A stretch of DNA of 64,000 nt, taken from contig CM082598.2 of assembly GCA_040954595.2 (NCBI GenBank), positions 9,982,001 to 10,046,000 of the forward strand, given 5' to 3'. The DNA comes from Balanoglossus misakiensis. Its lineage: Eukaryota; Hemichordata. The position numbers and the translations under genes were made by a program. Below the pieces are notes generated by a model that had not been told where the DNA came from, did not search any database, and saw nothing but the letters and a program-made list of their open reading frames with translations. Each line of letters opens with the position of its first letter. Within the stretch, counting starts at the first letter, position 1. Of the stretch, positions 42,883-56,900 are shown in pieces.

Positions 42883-45800
42883 CTTATTATTTATATTCCC
42901 CTGTATATATTCCCCTGTAAATGTCTCATAATTTGAGGAATAATATTTTGGAAGCTGAACGGAAGTTGCAACTCAAATCAAATTTCAACTTCTCCAATAT
43001 ATGGAATAACACTATAAGCCTACTGACTTGAGAAACTCAAATTGAATTTCAAATTCTCGAACAAACGAAAATATGTTTGAATGTAAGTAATCTTACTATA
43101 AAATTGACATGCAATTACCTGTCGTTGGTGAAGCAAACTGAACAATGGACATGACAAATGATGTTTTCTGTGTAGATTATCAATAAACTGACTCTCATCA
43201 CTTGATGTTAGGATTTCTTGCATTGCCAGAATGATGTGATCACCAGAATTCTCTGATGAATCAAACAATTTCAGCCTGGAGATTTCCCTGGACAGTGTCT
43301 GTGTGAGAAATGATGGCAAAATATTAATATCATTTATTAGGAAACCTGGCCAGTCACTGAGAAATCTGTCGGCCTTTACAAAGTATAGTTCATAATCTTC
43401 TCATAAAATGATAAAGTTGCCGCAAAGGTATACAGTCACCTATAATTTACATACGCCCATATATGGCTGAAATGGCGTATTTGAGCGTTCTAAAGGACAT
43501 ATGGCGGCGCTCTTTTTTTCGCGTGTGCCACCCACTGAAAATCTGTGATTGGCTAGATCTCAAGTTTACCATGGTAACTGTAGTTAAATTACCATAGGTG
43601 ACAATATACCTTAACATATCATATTTCTTCTGGGAAGTGTAATTGTTTTAAGATCAAATATTACATGTACATACCAATTGTATGCCTCTCAGATATTGTC
43701 TTTCCGTTGATGCACTCACTTTGTGCTCACCAATACTGAATAGCTGTAAATATAATCAAAGGAGAAGAAATCACTCACTCATTAGCAATGATACTGCAAA
43801 AGTGGAAGTGACTGATTTTGAGTATGAAGTTGGAAAAGAGTCCCAGTACAGTGTAGAGAGGTTTCCAGATTAGGTAGATTTTGCTGTCCAACCATTTTCA
43901 CACAACGGCCATAAAACTTAAAGAAGAACTATTAAATTACCCAGCCTGATAAGTTTTGTGGTGTTTGGAAAGTCGTCCATGTCTGATGACACAAGATCAG
44001 CTTTTGATTGTAACATGAGACATGATCAGTTGTGTTTTGGTTCAAAAGAACATGACCTGGTTTAAGAAGCCTTGCAACTTCAGGGGACTACAGAAGGAGC
44101 TATACTGTGCCCATTGGCCTTGATTTGACCGAGAAACCATGATTTACTGAAAAGCCACTTGGAAAAGGGTCCACTTTATTTCTAAACCAAACTTACCTTC
44201 AGGAAGATCATCTTGGCTGACTCTTGACTATCTACAGTGACTTTTCTTGCATCCATCTTGGCTGCAACATCTTTCTTTTCATCCACCTGCATTGCCTCAC
44301 TTTTCTCCTCTTTCTTTTCCTCATCTGCAAATAAAAATTGTGTTATGTCCAGGAAATATTATTTACTTTCTGAGAAGAAACTGGAATATCTAGCTTTGCA
44401 AATCAGTTAGTGAAATAAGAGAACGCAAACAATTAATTGTCATGAAATAGTCACCTCTGTTAATATCGCGAAAAATTTCCCATCACAAAAATTACCAAGA
44501 TTACAGTAACCTAAAAATATAAAATCCTAATAATGTCCAAAGTTGAAGAATTCTATATGTATGACTTAACTTTTGAGACACTATTTCACAACACAAATAC
44601 TAGTACCTTTGTTCTCTTTATCCAGGAATGAATTTTTTTCCACCTTCTGCTCCTCTCATCTGTTGAACTTCCACTAACTGAGCCATGTATCCTTTGTCAA
44701 CCACAGCCTGTTCCATACTGTACAGATCTTGTCTGCAGGCCATGTCGAGATGCTGCAGTAGTTTGCTATACTGTGCCCATTGGCCTTGATTTGACCGAGA
44801 AACCATGATTTACTGAAAAGCCACTTGGAAAAGGGTCCACTTTATTTCTAAACCAAACTTACCTTCAGGAAGATCATCTTGGCTGACTCTTGACTATCTA
44901 CAGTGACTTTTCTTGCATCCATCTTGGCTGCAACATCTTTCTTTTCATCCACCTGCATTGCCTCACTTTTCTCCTCTTTCTTTTCCTCATCTGCAAATAA
45001 AAATTGTGTTATGTCCAGGAAATATTATTTACTTTCTGAGAAGAAACTGGAATATCTAGCTTTGCAAATCAGTTAGTGAAATAAGAGAACGCAAACAATT
45101 AATTGTCATGAAATAGTCACCTCTGTTAATATCGCGAACAATTTCCCATCACAAAAATTACCAAGATTACAGTAACCTAAAAATATAAAATCCTAATAAT
45201 GTCCAAAGTTGAAGAATTCTATATGTATGACTTAACTTTTGAGACACTATTTCACAACACAAATACTAGTACCTTTGTTCTCTTTATCCAGGAATGAATT
45301 TTTTTCCACCTTCTGCTCCTCTCATCTGTTGAACTTCCACTAACTGAGCCATGTATCCTTTGTCAACCACAGCCTGTTCCATACTGTACAGATCTTGTCT
45401 GCAGGCCATGTCGAGATGCTGCAGTAGTTTGCTGTGAAAAGAAACAGAAGTGTTACATGTGTATGTGTGTTACAGGGCCAGATCACGGCACATCATGACA
45501 AAATCTTTGTGAATATGGTGCTAGCATCATGTTTATAGCAGATCATAAACATGTTGGCACTTGCATAGCAACAGATAAGGCTTTATTCAGAAACTCTTCT
45601 AGTTGGCTGGAATTGGCGCCTGTCAGCTGGTGATACACTGCATATGGTGCAAAGTCAAACAAAATTCACCCAATCATAAAATGTATCATTAACATGATCA
45701 TACCATAAAAAAATGTGAATGAATTACAATTATAGCGTGCGCATATTGAATCATACGAAATCACACCAAATAACGCGAGACTTAGAAATAACATTACATG

Positions 45801-47548
45801 TGTATGGTGCCACTTAAACGACACCATTTATTCTTTTTGAGCCTAAATCATGTTTAACCACAACTAGACAACCACAATGACCTTGTGAGAATGAAACCCA
45901 CCAATAAATACATGTAGATAATCTGAAGCTATCACAGAAACAGAATGTCTTTGACAAAGTATTGCAAAGCCTTCAGTTGACCGCGAAAAAGTTGACGAAG
46001 CATGCATGTGGAAAGTGGAGTGTTGATAACAATGTGAATATATGCACGATAGCTTGCTGCGCTCGCACTCAGGTCAAACCTGTTACATATTACCAAAAAT
46101 GTGGATCTATATAATTAACATTGGGTCCGTTCCTTCTTATCCCACTCGTGTTTCTGTTTGTTTGGTGAGAATATCTAATAGGTTAGCCCCTTTCACTCCC
46201 AGTTCCTTCTTTAGAGGTCCAACCTTACCATAGAAAACGATGGGTTTGGACTGGAACATGGCGGTGAAAGGGTTCAGGTGCTTGAGGGAGTGTTAAAAAT
46301 GCAGACTTTACCTTTCTATAACATGTCTCTATCTACAGCCATCCGTCCCTCAGTGACGGCTTCAATGATTTCACTCACTTCATCCAAGTTGCCACCACTG
46401 GCTTTGATGGGACTTTTCTCACTGCTCAGGGATTTCGCTGGAAGGAAGGACGTAAGACTGGAATTAAGGCATACGTCCCTACATAAAGGGAGGACATTTG
46501 GACATGATACCACAAATGGTTAATGGAGTTTCTGGGAAGGTTTTCAAATTCCAGGAATTTCCAGGAGTGTACGAATCCAGTTAAGAATTCTTTATGTCAT
46601 GTGATCTGGCCATGTGACCTGCAGCATTGTCATTTCCAGGTGACGGCAAACAACATAGTGGCATCCAGTAAAAGTTTTCCACGTATGTAAGTACTTAAGA
46701 ACCGCCAGACATGTAACATGTATCAGGTATAGTACCTCATCAGCCTCATGGCATTTTGTCTGCACAGTCTTTGTCTGCACCACATTGCTGAAGTTGCCTG
46801 TCATCTGGAAAATTGAATGCCAACGTATTTGCGCTTGAGCGCGTCTGGCGTCTTTTGATATCAAAGAATAAATGCATTGTACAAACTTGAAAGTATGTAG
46901 AATTTTTCTATTTATCCTGTGTGATATAGTGAAAACGCTCAAGTTACAGTTTGTGTATGGTTTTGAGAATTATTTCACTGCTTGAGGTAAGTGAAATAAA
47001 CAGCTCACCTTGTTGTCTGTTGACTTTTTCATACTGGTTGAGAAGTTTTGTAAACACACTGTTTTCAGACTTTGATGAACTCAAAATTGCAGACACTAGC
47101 TGGACAAATCTCATCATATCTTCCTTCTTTTCAAGATGTTTCTAAATGATATAAAGGAGTGAGAGTGAGAATTGTGCATGATTATGTCAGTTTTGAACTT
47201 TCATGTCTGTTTTGGACTGAGAGCTGTTGAATGAGAGAGAGAGAGGGAGAGAGAGTTCGCGCTCGAACAATCAGGGGGTCACGCAGACGTAATCTTTTCA
47301 TTGGCGTGATACTGATATCACCACGTAACTTTCAATTCCCAAGAGTGCGACTGTACGTACGTAAACTGTATCAAATTCAACTCATTCACGTCATATGAGA
47401 GGAGGTATACCGTGCGAATGCGAGCGCTGGGGGAACCGGGTACCGCCTACTTGAAATGGACCTCTTCCCTTAGTGAAGTCAAATAATCATAATTATCTAT
47501 CATGTAAGAAGTCAAAAATGTAAGAGAATGTTTTAATAAATATGTCAA
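42883..47548 (-). repeat. INTS1 array unit C2
   Basis: 4666 bp. Relative to C1 it lacks the 0.95-kb insertion, has a 666-bp internal duplication (44100-44765 repeated as 44766-45431) and a deletion of C1-equivalent 37895 to about 40885 at 45546-45551. The deletion removes e3, e2, e1, e11 and part of e10. Confidence 0.92.
43119..47141 (-). pseudogene. INTS1: INTS1 exon copies in unit C2
   Basis: Exons by similarity to C1, all minus strand: e7 43119-43298, e6 43675-43743, e5 44197-44324, e4 44607-44765, duplicated e5 44863-44990, duplicated e4 45273-45431, partial e10 45552-45637, e9 46312-46437, e8 47009-47141. Both e4 copies carry the seven-A frameshift and e9 carries the TAG (46316-46318). 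The first e4 copy lost its pyrimidine tract at the duplication joint but kept an AG. The e10 piece lacks its 3' half and donor. Confidence 0.85.
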
Positions 47549-49796
47549 CTTATTATTTATATTCCCCTGTATATATTCCCCTGTAAATGTCTCATAATTT
47601 GAGGAATAATATTTTGGAAGCTGAACGGAAGTTGCAACTCAAATCAAATTTCAACTTCTCCAATATATGGAATAACACTATAAGCCTACTGACTTGAGAA
47701 ACTCAAATTGAATTTCAAATTCTCGAACAAACGAAAATATGTTTGAATGTAAGTAATCTTACTATAAAATTGACATGCAATTACCTGTCGTTGGTGAAGC
47801 AAACTGAACAATGGACATGACAAATGATGTTTTCTGTGTAGATTATCAATAAACTGACTCTCATCACTTGATGTTAGGATTTCTTGCATTGCCAGAATGA
47901 TGTGATCACCAGAATTCTCTGATGAATCAAACAATTTCAGCCTGGAGATTTCCCTGGACAGTGTCTGTGTGAGAAATGATGGCAAAATATTAATATCATT
48001 TATTAGGAAACCTGGCCAGTCACTGAGAAATCTGTCGGCCTTTACAAAGTATAGTTCATAATCTTCTCATAAAATGATAAAGTTGCCGCAAAGGTATACA
48101 GTCACCTATAATTTACATACGCCCATATATGGCTGAAATGGCGTATTTGAGCGTTCTAAAGGACATATGGCGGCGCTCTTTTTTTCGCGTGTGCCACCCA
48201 CTGAAAATCTGTGATTGGCTAGATCTCAAGTTTACCATGGTAACTGTAGTTAAATTACCATAGGTGACAATATACCTTAACATATCATATTTCTTCTGGG
48301 AAGTGTAATTGTTTTAAGATCAAATATTACATGTACATACCAATTGTATGCCTCTCAGATATTGTCTTTCCGTTGATGCACTCACTTTGTGCTCACCAAT
48401 ACTGAATAGCTGTAAATATAATCAAAGGAGAAGAAATCACTCACTCATTAGCAATGATACTGCAAAAGTGGAAGTGACTGATTTTGAGTATGAAGTTGGA
48501 AAAGAGTCCCAGTACAGTGTAGAGAGGTTTCCAGATTAGGTAGATTTTGCTGTCCAACCATTTTCACACAACGGCCATAAAACTTAAAGAAGAACTATTA
48601 AATTACCCAGCCTGATAAGTTTTGTGGTGTTTGGAAAGTCGTCCATGTCTGATGACACAAGATCAGCTTTTGATTGTAACATGAGACATGATCAGTTGTG
48701 TTTTGGTTCAAAAGAACATGACCTGGTTTAAGAAGCCTTGCAACTTCAGGTGACTACAGAAGGAGCTATACTGTGCCCATTGGCCTTGATTTGACCGAGA
48801 AACCATGATTTACTGAAAAGCCACTTGGAAAAGGGTCCACTTTATTTCTAAACCAAACTTACCTTCAGGAAGATCATCTTGGCTGACTCTTGACTATCTA
48901 CAGTGACTTTTCTTGCATCCATCTTGGCTGCAACATCTTTCTTTTCATCCACCTGCATTGCCTCACTTTTCTCCTCTTTCTTTTCCTCATCTGCAAATAA
49001 AAATTGTGTTATGTCCAGGAAATATTATTTACTTTCTGAGAAGAAACTGGAATATCTAGCTTTGCAAATCAGTTAGTGAAATAAGAGAACGCAAACAATT
49101 AATTGTCATGAAATAGTCACCTCTGTTAATATCGCGAAAAATTTCCCATCACAAAAATTACCAAGATTACAGTAACCTAAAAATATAAAATCCTAATAAT
49201 GTCCAAAGTTGAAGAATTCTATATGTATGACTTAACTTTTGAGACACTATTTCACAACACAAATACTAGTACCTTTGTTCTCTTTATCCAGGAATGAATT
49301 TTTTTCCACCTTCTGCTCCTCTCATCTGTTGAACTTCCACTAACTGAGCCATGTATCCTTTGTCAACCACAGCCTGTTCCATACTGTACAGATCTTGTCT
49401 GCAGGCCATGTCGAGATGCTGCAGTAGTTTGCTGTGAAAAGAAACAGAAGTGTTACATGTGTATGTGTGTTACAGGGCCAGATCACGGCACATCATGACA
49501 AAATCTTTGTGAATATGGTGCTAGCATCATGTTTATAGCAGATCATGTGTATTCATACTTGTGGGCCAAATGACCTTAATATGTGGTTTGTTGTATGACT
49601 TAATTATAACACACACACCCAGTTTTTTTAATAGTCCTGCTTGAAAGATCACAGAGTGTCTTTGGCTACTGAAAAGCACCACCACAATGAGAGATAACTC
49701 ACAACACCGAAGAGTAAATCTCTAAAGTTGTAATTTAAACCAAGTATGGAAATTGGGATGTACGGTAGCTTTGATGAGGAATAATTCTAGAGTTAC

Positions 49797-51828
49797 CAAA
49801 TTTCCCAGTGCTCGGGTGCACCTCGGGTGCACCTAAAATACACCCAAAACACACCAATTGCACTTAGACCCACCCGTAACCTACCTAAAACACACCACTG
49901 TAAGATGGGGTGGGTTTTGGGTGGGTGGTCTAACCCACCCGAAATCCACCCCTACCACATGAACTGAATAGGTGTCTTACGGGTGCACCCGAAATACACC
50001 TCCTGAAATCAGCACTGGCCGTTAAGGCACCAAGAACACACCCGCTTTAGACTTTGCAACTTTTTCGCATCGGGAAGGCACCCAAAACACACCTGCTTTC
50101 GACTTTGCAACTTTTTCACATCGAGAAGGCACCCAAAACACACCCGCTTTCGACTTTGCAACTTTTTCACATCGGGAAGGCACCCAAAACACACCCGCTT
50201 TCGACTTTGCAACTTTTTCACATCGAGAAGGCACCCAAAACACACCCGCTTTCGACTTTGCAACTTTTTCACATCGAGAAGGCACCCAAAACACACCCGC
50301 TTTCGACTTTGCAACTTTTTCACATCGGGAAGGCACCCAAAACACACCTGCTTTAGACTTAGCAAGTTTTTCACATCAGTTAATTGATGAAAAATTATAT
50401 CATCTGTTGAAGTTGGAAAATTTCTGAATATTTTAAATAATTAACACAACTCCAAGGAATAAAAAATATTTTTTTTTTAATTTATATGTACTGGAATATC
50501 GCACAAAATCAAGTTCTCACTCTTTTTTAGAGATCACGATTTTAATACAAATTTTCCACGATTTATTTATATTTATTGACCACAATCTACAACCCTTGCA
50601 AGTTGTACTGGCCGAAGTACAATACTTGACTTTTGACCTGGGACGTCATTACCATACGTAACCGGATTGGTCCATTCATAATAACGTCATTGAACAGTCA
50701 TACTGGCGAGTCCACAGTGTAGACACGGAAGTCAATGTCGGAAAGCCATTTCGACGCAGTTTTAGCAAAATTTGTGAAATCCTTTCGTTGTTCCCACTAA
50801 TTTAGGCGTCAGAGATGATGTGCGGACATCAAAACACACAAGATCATGACAGGGGAGGTCAGTCACGTACGTTCATCGCGCGCATAGGTCGACGCGGTCA
50901 TCACAATGTGGCCGCCGTTCTCGATGTCAGTAAACGCGGTCGCATTCAAACACATCGCGTTTTGTTATGACTCGGACGATTGTAAGTACCAAAGGCGTTT
51001 TGAACGAATACCTACTCCTGTGGTGTGTCCATTGATAGCTGTTGATTTGACCGTACTCATTACAAGAAATCGCGATCGCCATTTAAGGACGACGATGCAT
51101 GGACGTGCATCCGCGAGAATGGTTCATTCAAAATGGCGTGGACATTGCATGTACATTGCATATCGTTCCCGGACAGAAATGTTATTGCCGTGAAACCACT
51201 GGCTATATTCTGATCATGGTGACTACATTTCCATCGAAGTTAGTGTAGATTACAAGTGTTTGTACATAGCTAGTCGAACTGTACTATGTTTTATCCATCA
51301 TTTTATTTTTACTGTACTGTACAAGAGAACTTTATTAAGTTTACATTTAGCAATATATTGACTTTTAGTTTTATTGAACAATAATTGACTGTATATTGAC
51401 TGTTTTTTTCACATTGTGTGTGTGTGTGTGGGTATGAGCCGCTGCATGACTTAGCAACTCCACAATACATCCATACTATATGCATTTTAGGTGGCACCTA
51501 AAACACACCCGAAATTCGGGTGTGTTTTAGGTGCCACCTAAAGTGCATCCGGAGTATGTTGTTCCGGGTGCGTTTCGGGTGCATCCATACCATATCATAC
51601 GGGTGTGTTTCGGGTGCCACCTAAGGTGCACCTCGGGTGTGCTCTATTTCGGGTGCCTTTCGGGTGCACCTATAATGCACCTGTTTTGTACACCCGAAAC
51701 ACACCTAAAGTGACCAATTTAAGGTGGTTTCGGGTGTGTTTTGAGGGGTGTGTTTCGGGTGCCACCTAAGGTGCACCCGGGGTGTGTTCTTTCGGGTGCC
51801 TTTCGGGTGCACCCGATTTTGGTAAGGG
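49797..51828. mobile_element. 2.0-kb insertion with inverted repeat arrays
   Basis: The C1 sequence TTCTAGAGTTACAACATACC is split here, and TAGAGTTAC appears on both sides (49788-49796, 51829-51837), a 9-bp target duplication. The left 600 bp is rich in CACCCAAAACACACC phrases and the right 340 bp in their mirror GGGTGTGTTTCGGGTG. The outermost bases (TTACCAAATTT / ATTTTGGTAA) are an imperfect inverted pair. A 1.1-kb centre has no recognisable transposase. It lies 7 bp outside the e3 donor region. Confidence 0.82.
50030..50370. repeat. 51-bp tandem repeat inside the C3 insertion
   Basis: Six to seven units, each with GGCACCCAAAACACACCCGC and TTTGCAACTTTTTCACATCG; successive GCACCC at 50078 and 50129 fix the period. 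Because 51 is divisible by three, several frames stay open; they are not genes. Confidence 0.92.
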
Positions 51829-53928
51829 TAGAGTTACAACATACCTCATGCTGTTGACTGGTATACCAAAGGACTGCACAAACAAGACCAACTGAGCTGG
51901 TTCCAAGTCTTCCAGGGCTGAAAAAAATGACAAATTCAGGATGAAAACAACAAAAGTTTGGTGAGAAAAGATCCCAAGTTGAATTGACACACAGATTGGC
52001 AGATATTTCCACGAAATATCACATGTAAATGGTGCAACAACAGATTAACCGATCAGGCCATGACAAATACTGCACCTCTTCACAAAAACTGCTGGGTTGC
52101 AATTTATAGCATAAAATTACTGTAAAACAGGAAATTTTTGTGATATCACAAGAGAGCTGACTATTCCATTGCTCACATTGTTTCTTTGCGACCATTTATT
52201 TTCACGTTTTTTGGCTCTCACGAAATTCGCAAAAATTTCCCCTTTTACAATAGTATGGTTGGATCTATACAATGTATACATTGAATGGGGATGAACACTG
52301 GACAGTGGAGCATTCTATATTAAAATTTGGGAAAACATTGAAGCCATATTAAGGTCATACTTGATTAAGCTGAAAGTCGGCACAGAATCAATTTGAAATT
52401 CAATTGGCTACAAAAATTGACTTTTCTGCCATTCTGAGATCTCCATGCTGAGCTCAATTATGTTGCTGCTTCATATAGTGGTCAGCAATAAAAACTTACT
52501 ACTGTTACAGTGGTTATACATGTAACTCTTATTAAATGTTTTTTTTTCTTGTTTTATCATGAAATCTGACAATATCACGAAATCTGACTGTGGGTGGCAC
52601 GACAGAATAAAACTGGTTTTCGTCTCAACTTTTGTACATGTAGTGACACAATGAAAGAATGACAGAGAAACTGCTAACAGACAGATTATTATATATTTTT
52701 TTACCTTTTCATGTCACTTTTATAAAACACTGCATGGCAACAAATGTGAACCATGAACAATTTGCAAGACAATGAACTAGAAGTTGAACGAGATTTGAAG
52801 ACCTGCTCTGGAAGTAATTGATTGACACTCACCCATGAGTAAGATTCCGCATGGGGCTGTGTGGCTTTCTTCAAGTAATTGTAGAATATATGTAACATGG
52901 ATGTCAGTGTACATAGTGTTGGTCTGGTCGGCACTGGTGTCTCTACACAGCATGGAGCTGAGTATGGTGGGCCTTTCTACAATCAACTGAGCTAAATCCT
53001 AGAATCAGAAAGGTAGCAGTGAAGTAAAATCAAATATGTTTGTCAAAACAACAACAACAATAACAACACACATAATCATATTCAAATAAAAATCACTTGG
53101 TTCATGCTTAGAACTTTCTATAAACTTACTCTTTTTTTTTGCACATACTCCAATGAAAATACTGTTTGATATATAGATCACAGACTTTTGCATTTTCAAC
53201 TGTTTTTGTTCTAATACTATTTGTGTGTAGCCCTCACCCAGAACCTGTATGTATGATTCACAATCATATGTCTTTATTTGTTTCTACCAGAGGTCTCCAC
53301 GACTCATACTGGAAATACACAAATCATCATCTTACCAATGCAAGGTCGGCCATTTCATGAAGCTGATTGGTCGAAGAATATTTGGAGAGGAACATGATGT
53401 ACGCACTGATGGTGAGTGGCTCTGTTTCCATCTGGCAAGCCTTAGGACTAACAGCACATCGCTCACTGTGTTAAACGGCACAAAAGTTACAATTTCTGTC
53501 AAACTCTGCACCTATTCTAGTTTCCCCCCAAAAAATTCACGAAAATGGCAAGCTAGACTTCAGTGTTATATCGAAATTCTACATTAAATTAAGCACTAAG
53601 CCTCATATATTGGCAACTCATTCTCCACATGAGGCATTTTCAGATCTTTACACGATTTTCTGTGTACAAAGATCAACCTGAAGAAGTATGATACAATTTC
53701 TCACCTAGTTGAGTCTGTCCTTGGTTTGAGTAACCAATCGATACATTTATGCAAAGTCTGCCAATTACTCTGGTGGCTCAACAGTGCCAGCAAATAAGCA
53801 CTGCACGAACTTTGAACTTTGCCCTCTGTTCTGGGTTTGTGCGTCTTGACAAAGAGTAACTGGTGTTGCAGTTGAGGGCAACTTTGCACAATCTCGGGGT
53901 GTCTACTATAAAATTGACATGCAATTAC

Positions 53929-56900
53929 CTGTCGTTGGTGAAGCAAACTGAACAATGGACATGACAAATGATGTTTTCTGTGTAGATTATCAATAAACTG
54001 ACTCTCATCACTTGATGTTAGGATTTCTTGCATTGCCAGAATGATGTGATCACCAGAATTCTCTGATGAATCAAACAATTTCAGCCTGGAGATTTCCCTG
54101 GACAGTGTCTGTGTGAGAAATGATGGCAAAATATCAATATCATTTATTAGGAAACCTGGCCAATCACTGAGAAATCTGTCGGCCTTTACAAAGTATAGTT
54201 CATAATCTTCTCATAAAATGATAAAGTTGCCGCAAAGGTATACAGTCACCTATAATTTACATACGCCCATATATGGCTGAAATGGCGTATTTGAGCGTTC
54301 TAAAGGACATATGGCGGCGCTCTTTTTTTCGCGTGTGCCACCCACTGAAAATCTGTGATTGGCTAGATCTCAAGTTTACCATGGTAACTGTAGTTAAATT
54401 ACCATAGGTGACAATATACCTTAACATATCATATTTCTTCTGGGAAGTGTAATTGTTTTAAGATCAAATATTACATGTACATACCAATTGTATGCCTCTC
54501 AGATATTGTCTTTCCGTTGATGCACTCACTTTGTGCTCACCAATACTGAATAGCTGTAAATATAATCAAAGGAGAAGAAATCACTCACTCATTAGCAATG
54601 ATACTGCAAAAGTGGAAGTGACTGATTTTGAGTCTGAAGTTGGAAAAGAGTCCCAGTACAGTGTAGAGAGGTTTCCAGATTAGGTAGATTTTGCTGTCCA
54701 ACCATTTTCACACAACGGCCATAAAACTTAAAGAAGAACTATTAAATTACCCAGCCTGATAAGTTTTGTGGTGTTTGGAAAGTCGTCCATGTCTGATGAC
54801 ACAAGATCAGCTTTTGATTGTAACATGAGACATGATCAGTTGTGTTTTGGTTCAAAAGAACATGACCTGGTTTAAGAAGCCTTGCAACTTCAGGTGACTA
54901 CAGGAGCTATACTGTGCCCATTGGCCTTGATTTGACTGAGAAACCATGATTTACTGAAAAGCCACTTGGAAAAGGGTCCACTTTATTTCTAAACCAAACT
55001 TACCTTCAGGAAGATCATCTTGGCTGACTCTTGACTATCTACAGTGACTTTTCTTGCATCCATCTTGGCTGCAACATCTTTCTTTTCATCCACCTGCATT
55101 GCCTCACTTTTCTCCTCTTTCTTTTCCTCATCTGCAAATAAAAATTGTGTTATGTCCAGGAAATATTATTTACTTTCTGAGAAGAAACTGGAATATCTAG
55201 CTTTGCAAATCAGTTAGTGAAATAAGAGAACGCAAACAATTAATTGTCATGAAATAGTCACCTCTGTTAATATCGCGAAAAATTTCCCATCACAAAAATT
55301 ACCAAGATTACAGTAACCTAAAAATATAAAATCCTAATAATGTCCAAAGTTGAAGAATTCTATATGTATGACTTAACTTTTGAGACACTATTTCACAACA
55401 CAAATACTAGTACCTTTGTTCTCTTTATCCAGGAATGAATTTTTTTCCACCTTCTGCTCCTCTCATCTGTTGAACTTCCACTAACTGAGCCATGTATCCT
55501 TTGTCAACCACAGCCTGTTCCATACTGTACAGATCTTGTCTGCAGGCCATGTCGAGATGCTGCAGTAGTTTGCTGTGAAAAGAAACAGAAGTGTTACATG
55601 TGTATGTGTGTTACAGGGCCAGATCACGGCACATCATGACAAAATCTTTGTGAATATGGTGCTAGCATCATGTTTATAGCAGATCATGTGTATTCATACT
55701 TGTGGGCCAAATGACCTTAATATGTGGTTTGTTGTATGACTTAATTATAACACACACACCCAGTTTTTTTAATAGTCCTGCTTGAAAGATCACAGAGTGT
55801 CTTTGGCTACTGAAAAGCACCACCACAATGAGAGATAACTCACAACACCGAAGAGTAAATCTCTAAAGTTGTAATTTAAACCAAGTATGGAAATTGGGAT
55901 GTACGGTAGCTTTGATGAGGAATAATTCTAGAGTTACAACATACCTCATGCTGTTGACTGGTATACCAAAGGACTGCACAAACAAGACCAACTGAGCTGG
56001 TTCCAAGTCTTCCAGGGCTGAAAAAAATGACAAATTCAGGATGAAAACAACAAAAGTTTGGTGAGAAAAGATCCCAAGTTGAATTGACACACAGATTGGC
56101 AGATATTTCCACGAAATATCACATGTAAATGGTGCAACAACAGATTAACCGATCAGGCCATGACAAATACTGCACCTCTTCACAAAAACTGCTGGGTTGC
56201 AATTTATAGCATAAAATTACTGTAAAACAGGAAATTTTTGTGATATCACAAGAGAGCTGACTATTCCATTGCTCAAATTGTTTCTTTGCGACCATTTATT
56301 TTCACGTTTTTTGGCTCTCACGAAATTCGCAAAAATTTCCCCTTTTACAATAGTATGGTTGGATCTATACAATGTATACATTGAATGGGGATGAACACTG
56401 GACAGTGGAGCATTCTATATTAAAATTTGGGAAAACATTGAAGCCATATTAAGGTCATACTTGATTAAGCTGAAAGTCGGCACAGAATAAATTTGAAATT
56501 CAATTGGCTACAAAAATTGACTTTTCTGCCATTCTGAGATCTCCATGCTGAGCTCAATTATGTTGCTGCTTCATATAGTGGTCAGCAATAAAAACTTACT
56601 ACTGTTACAGTGGTTATACATGTAACTCTTATTAAATGTTTTTTTTTCTTGTTTTATCATGAAATCTGACAATATCACGAAATCTGACTGTGGGTGGCAC
56701 GACAGAATAAAACTGGTTTTCGTCTCAACTTTTGTACATGTAGTGACACAATGAAAGAATGACAGAGAAACTGCTAACAGACAGATTATTATATATTTTT
56801 TTTACCTTTTCATGTCACTTTTATAAAACACTGCATGGCAACAAATGTGAACCATGAACAATTTGCAAGACAATGAACTAGAAGTTGAACGAGATTTGAA

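Larger units (their letters stand above)
47549..53900 (-). repeat. INTS1 array unit C3
   Basis: 6352 bp. It has e7 to e1 and a truncated e11, then breaks at 53900 inside e11 and passes directly into C4. It contains the 2.0-kb insertion 49797-51828. Confidence 0.92.
47785..53900 (-). pseudogene. INTS1: INTS1 exon copies in unit C3
   Basis: Minus-strand exons: e7 47785-47964, e6 48341-48409, e5 48863-48990, e4 49273-49431 (frameshift), e3 51845-51917, e2 52833-52998, e1 53336-53431, partial e11 53705-53900. The 5' part of e11 and all of e10, e9 and e8 are missing. At the break, e11 runs into the intron downstream of C4's e7, so reading from C4 e7 continues through an unspliced joint into e11 for 142 codons (53701-54129) by chance. 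Confidence 0.85.

Noticed and set aside
50009-50374. Long repetitive open frames on both strands
   Set aside because: They are by-products of a 51-bp tandem repeat, divisible by three.
53701-54129. 142-codon minus-strand frame, seemingly a fused gene
   Set aside because: It is e7 and truncated e11 joined by chance through a deletion joint without the intron splice signals.
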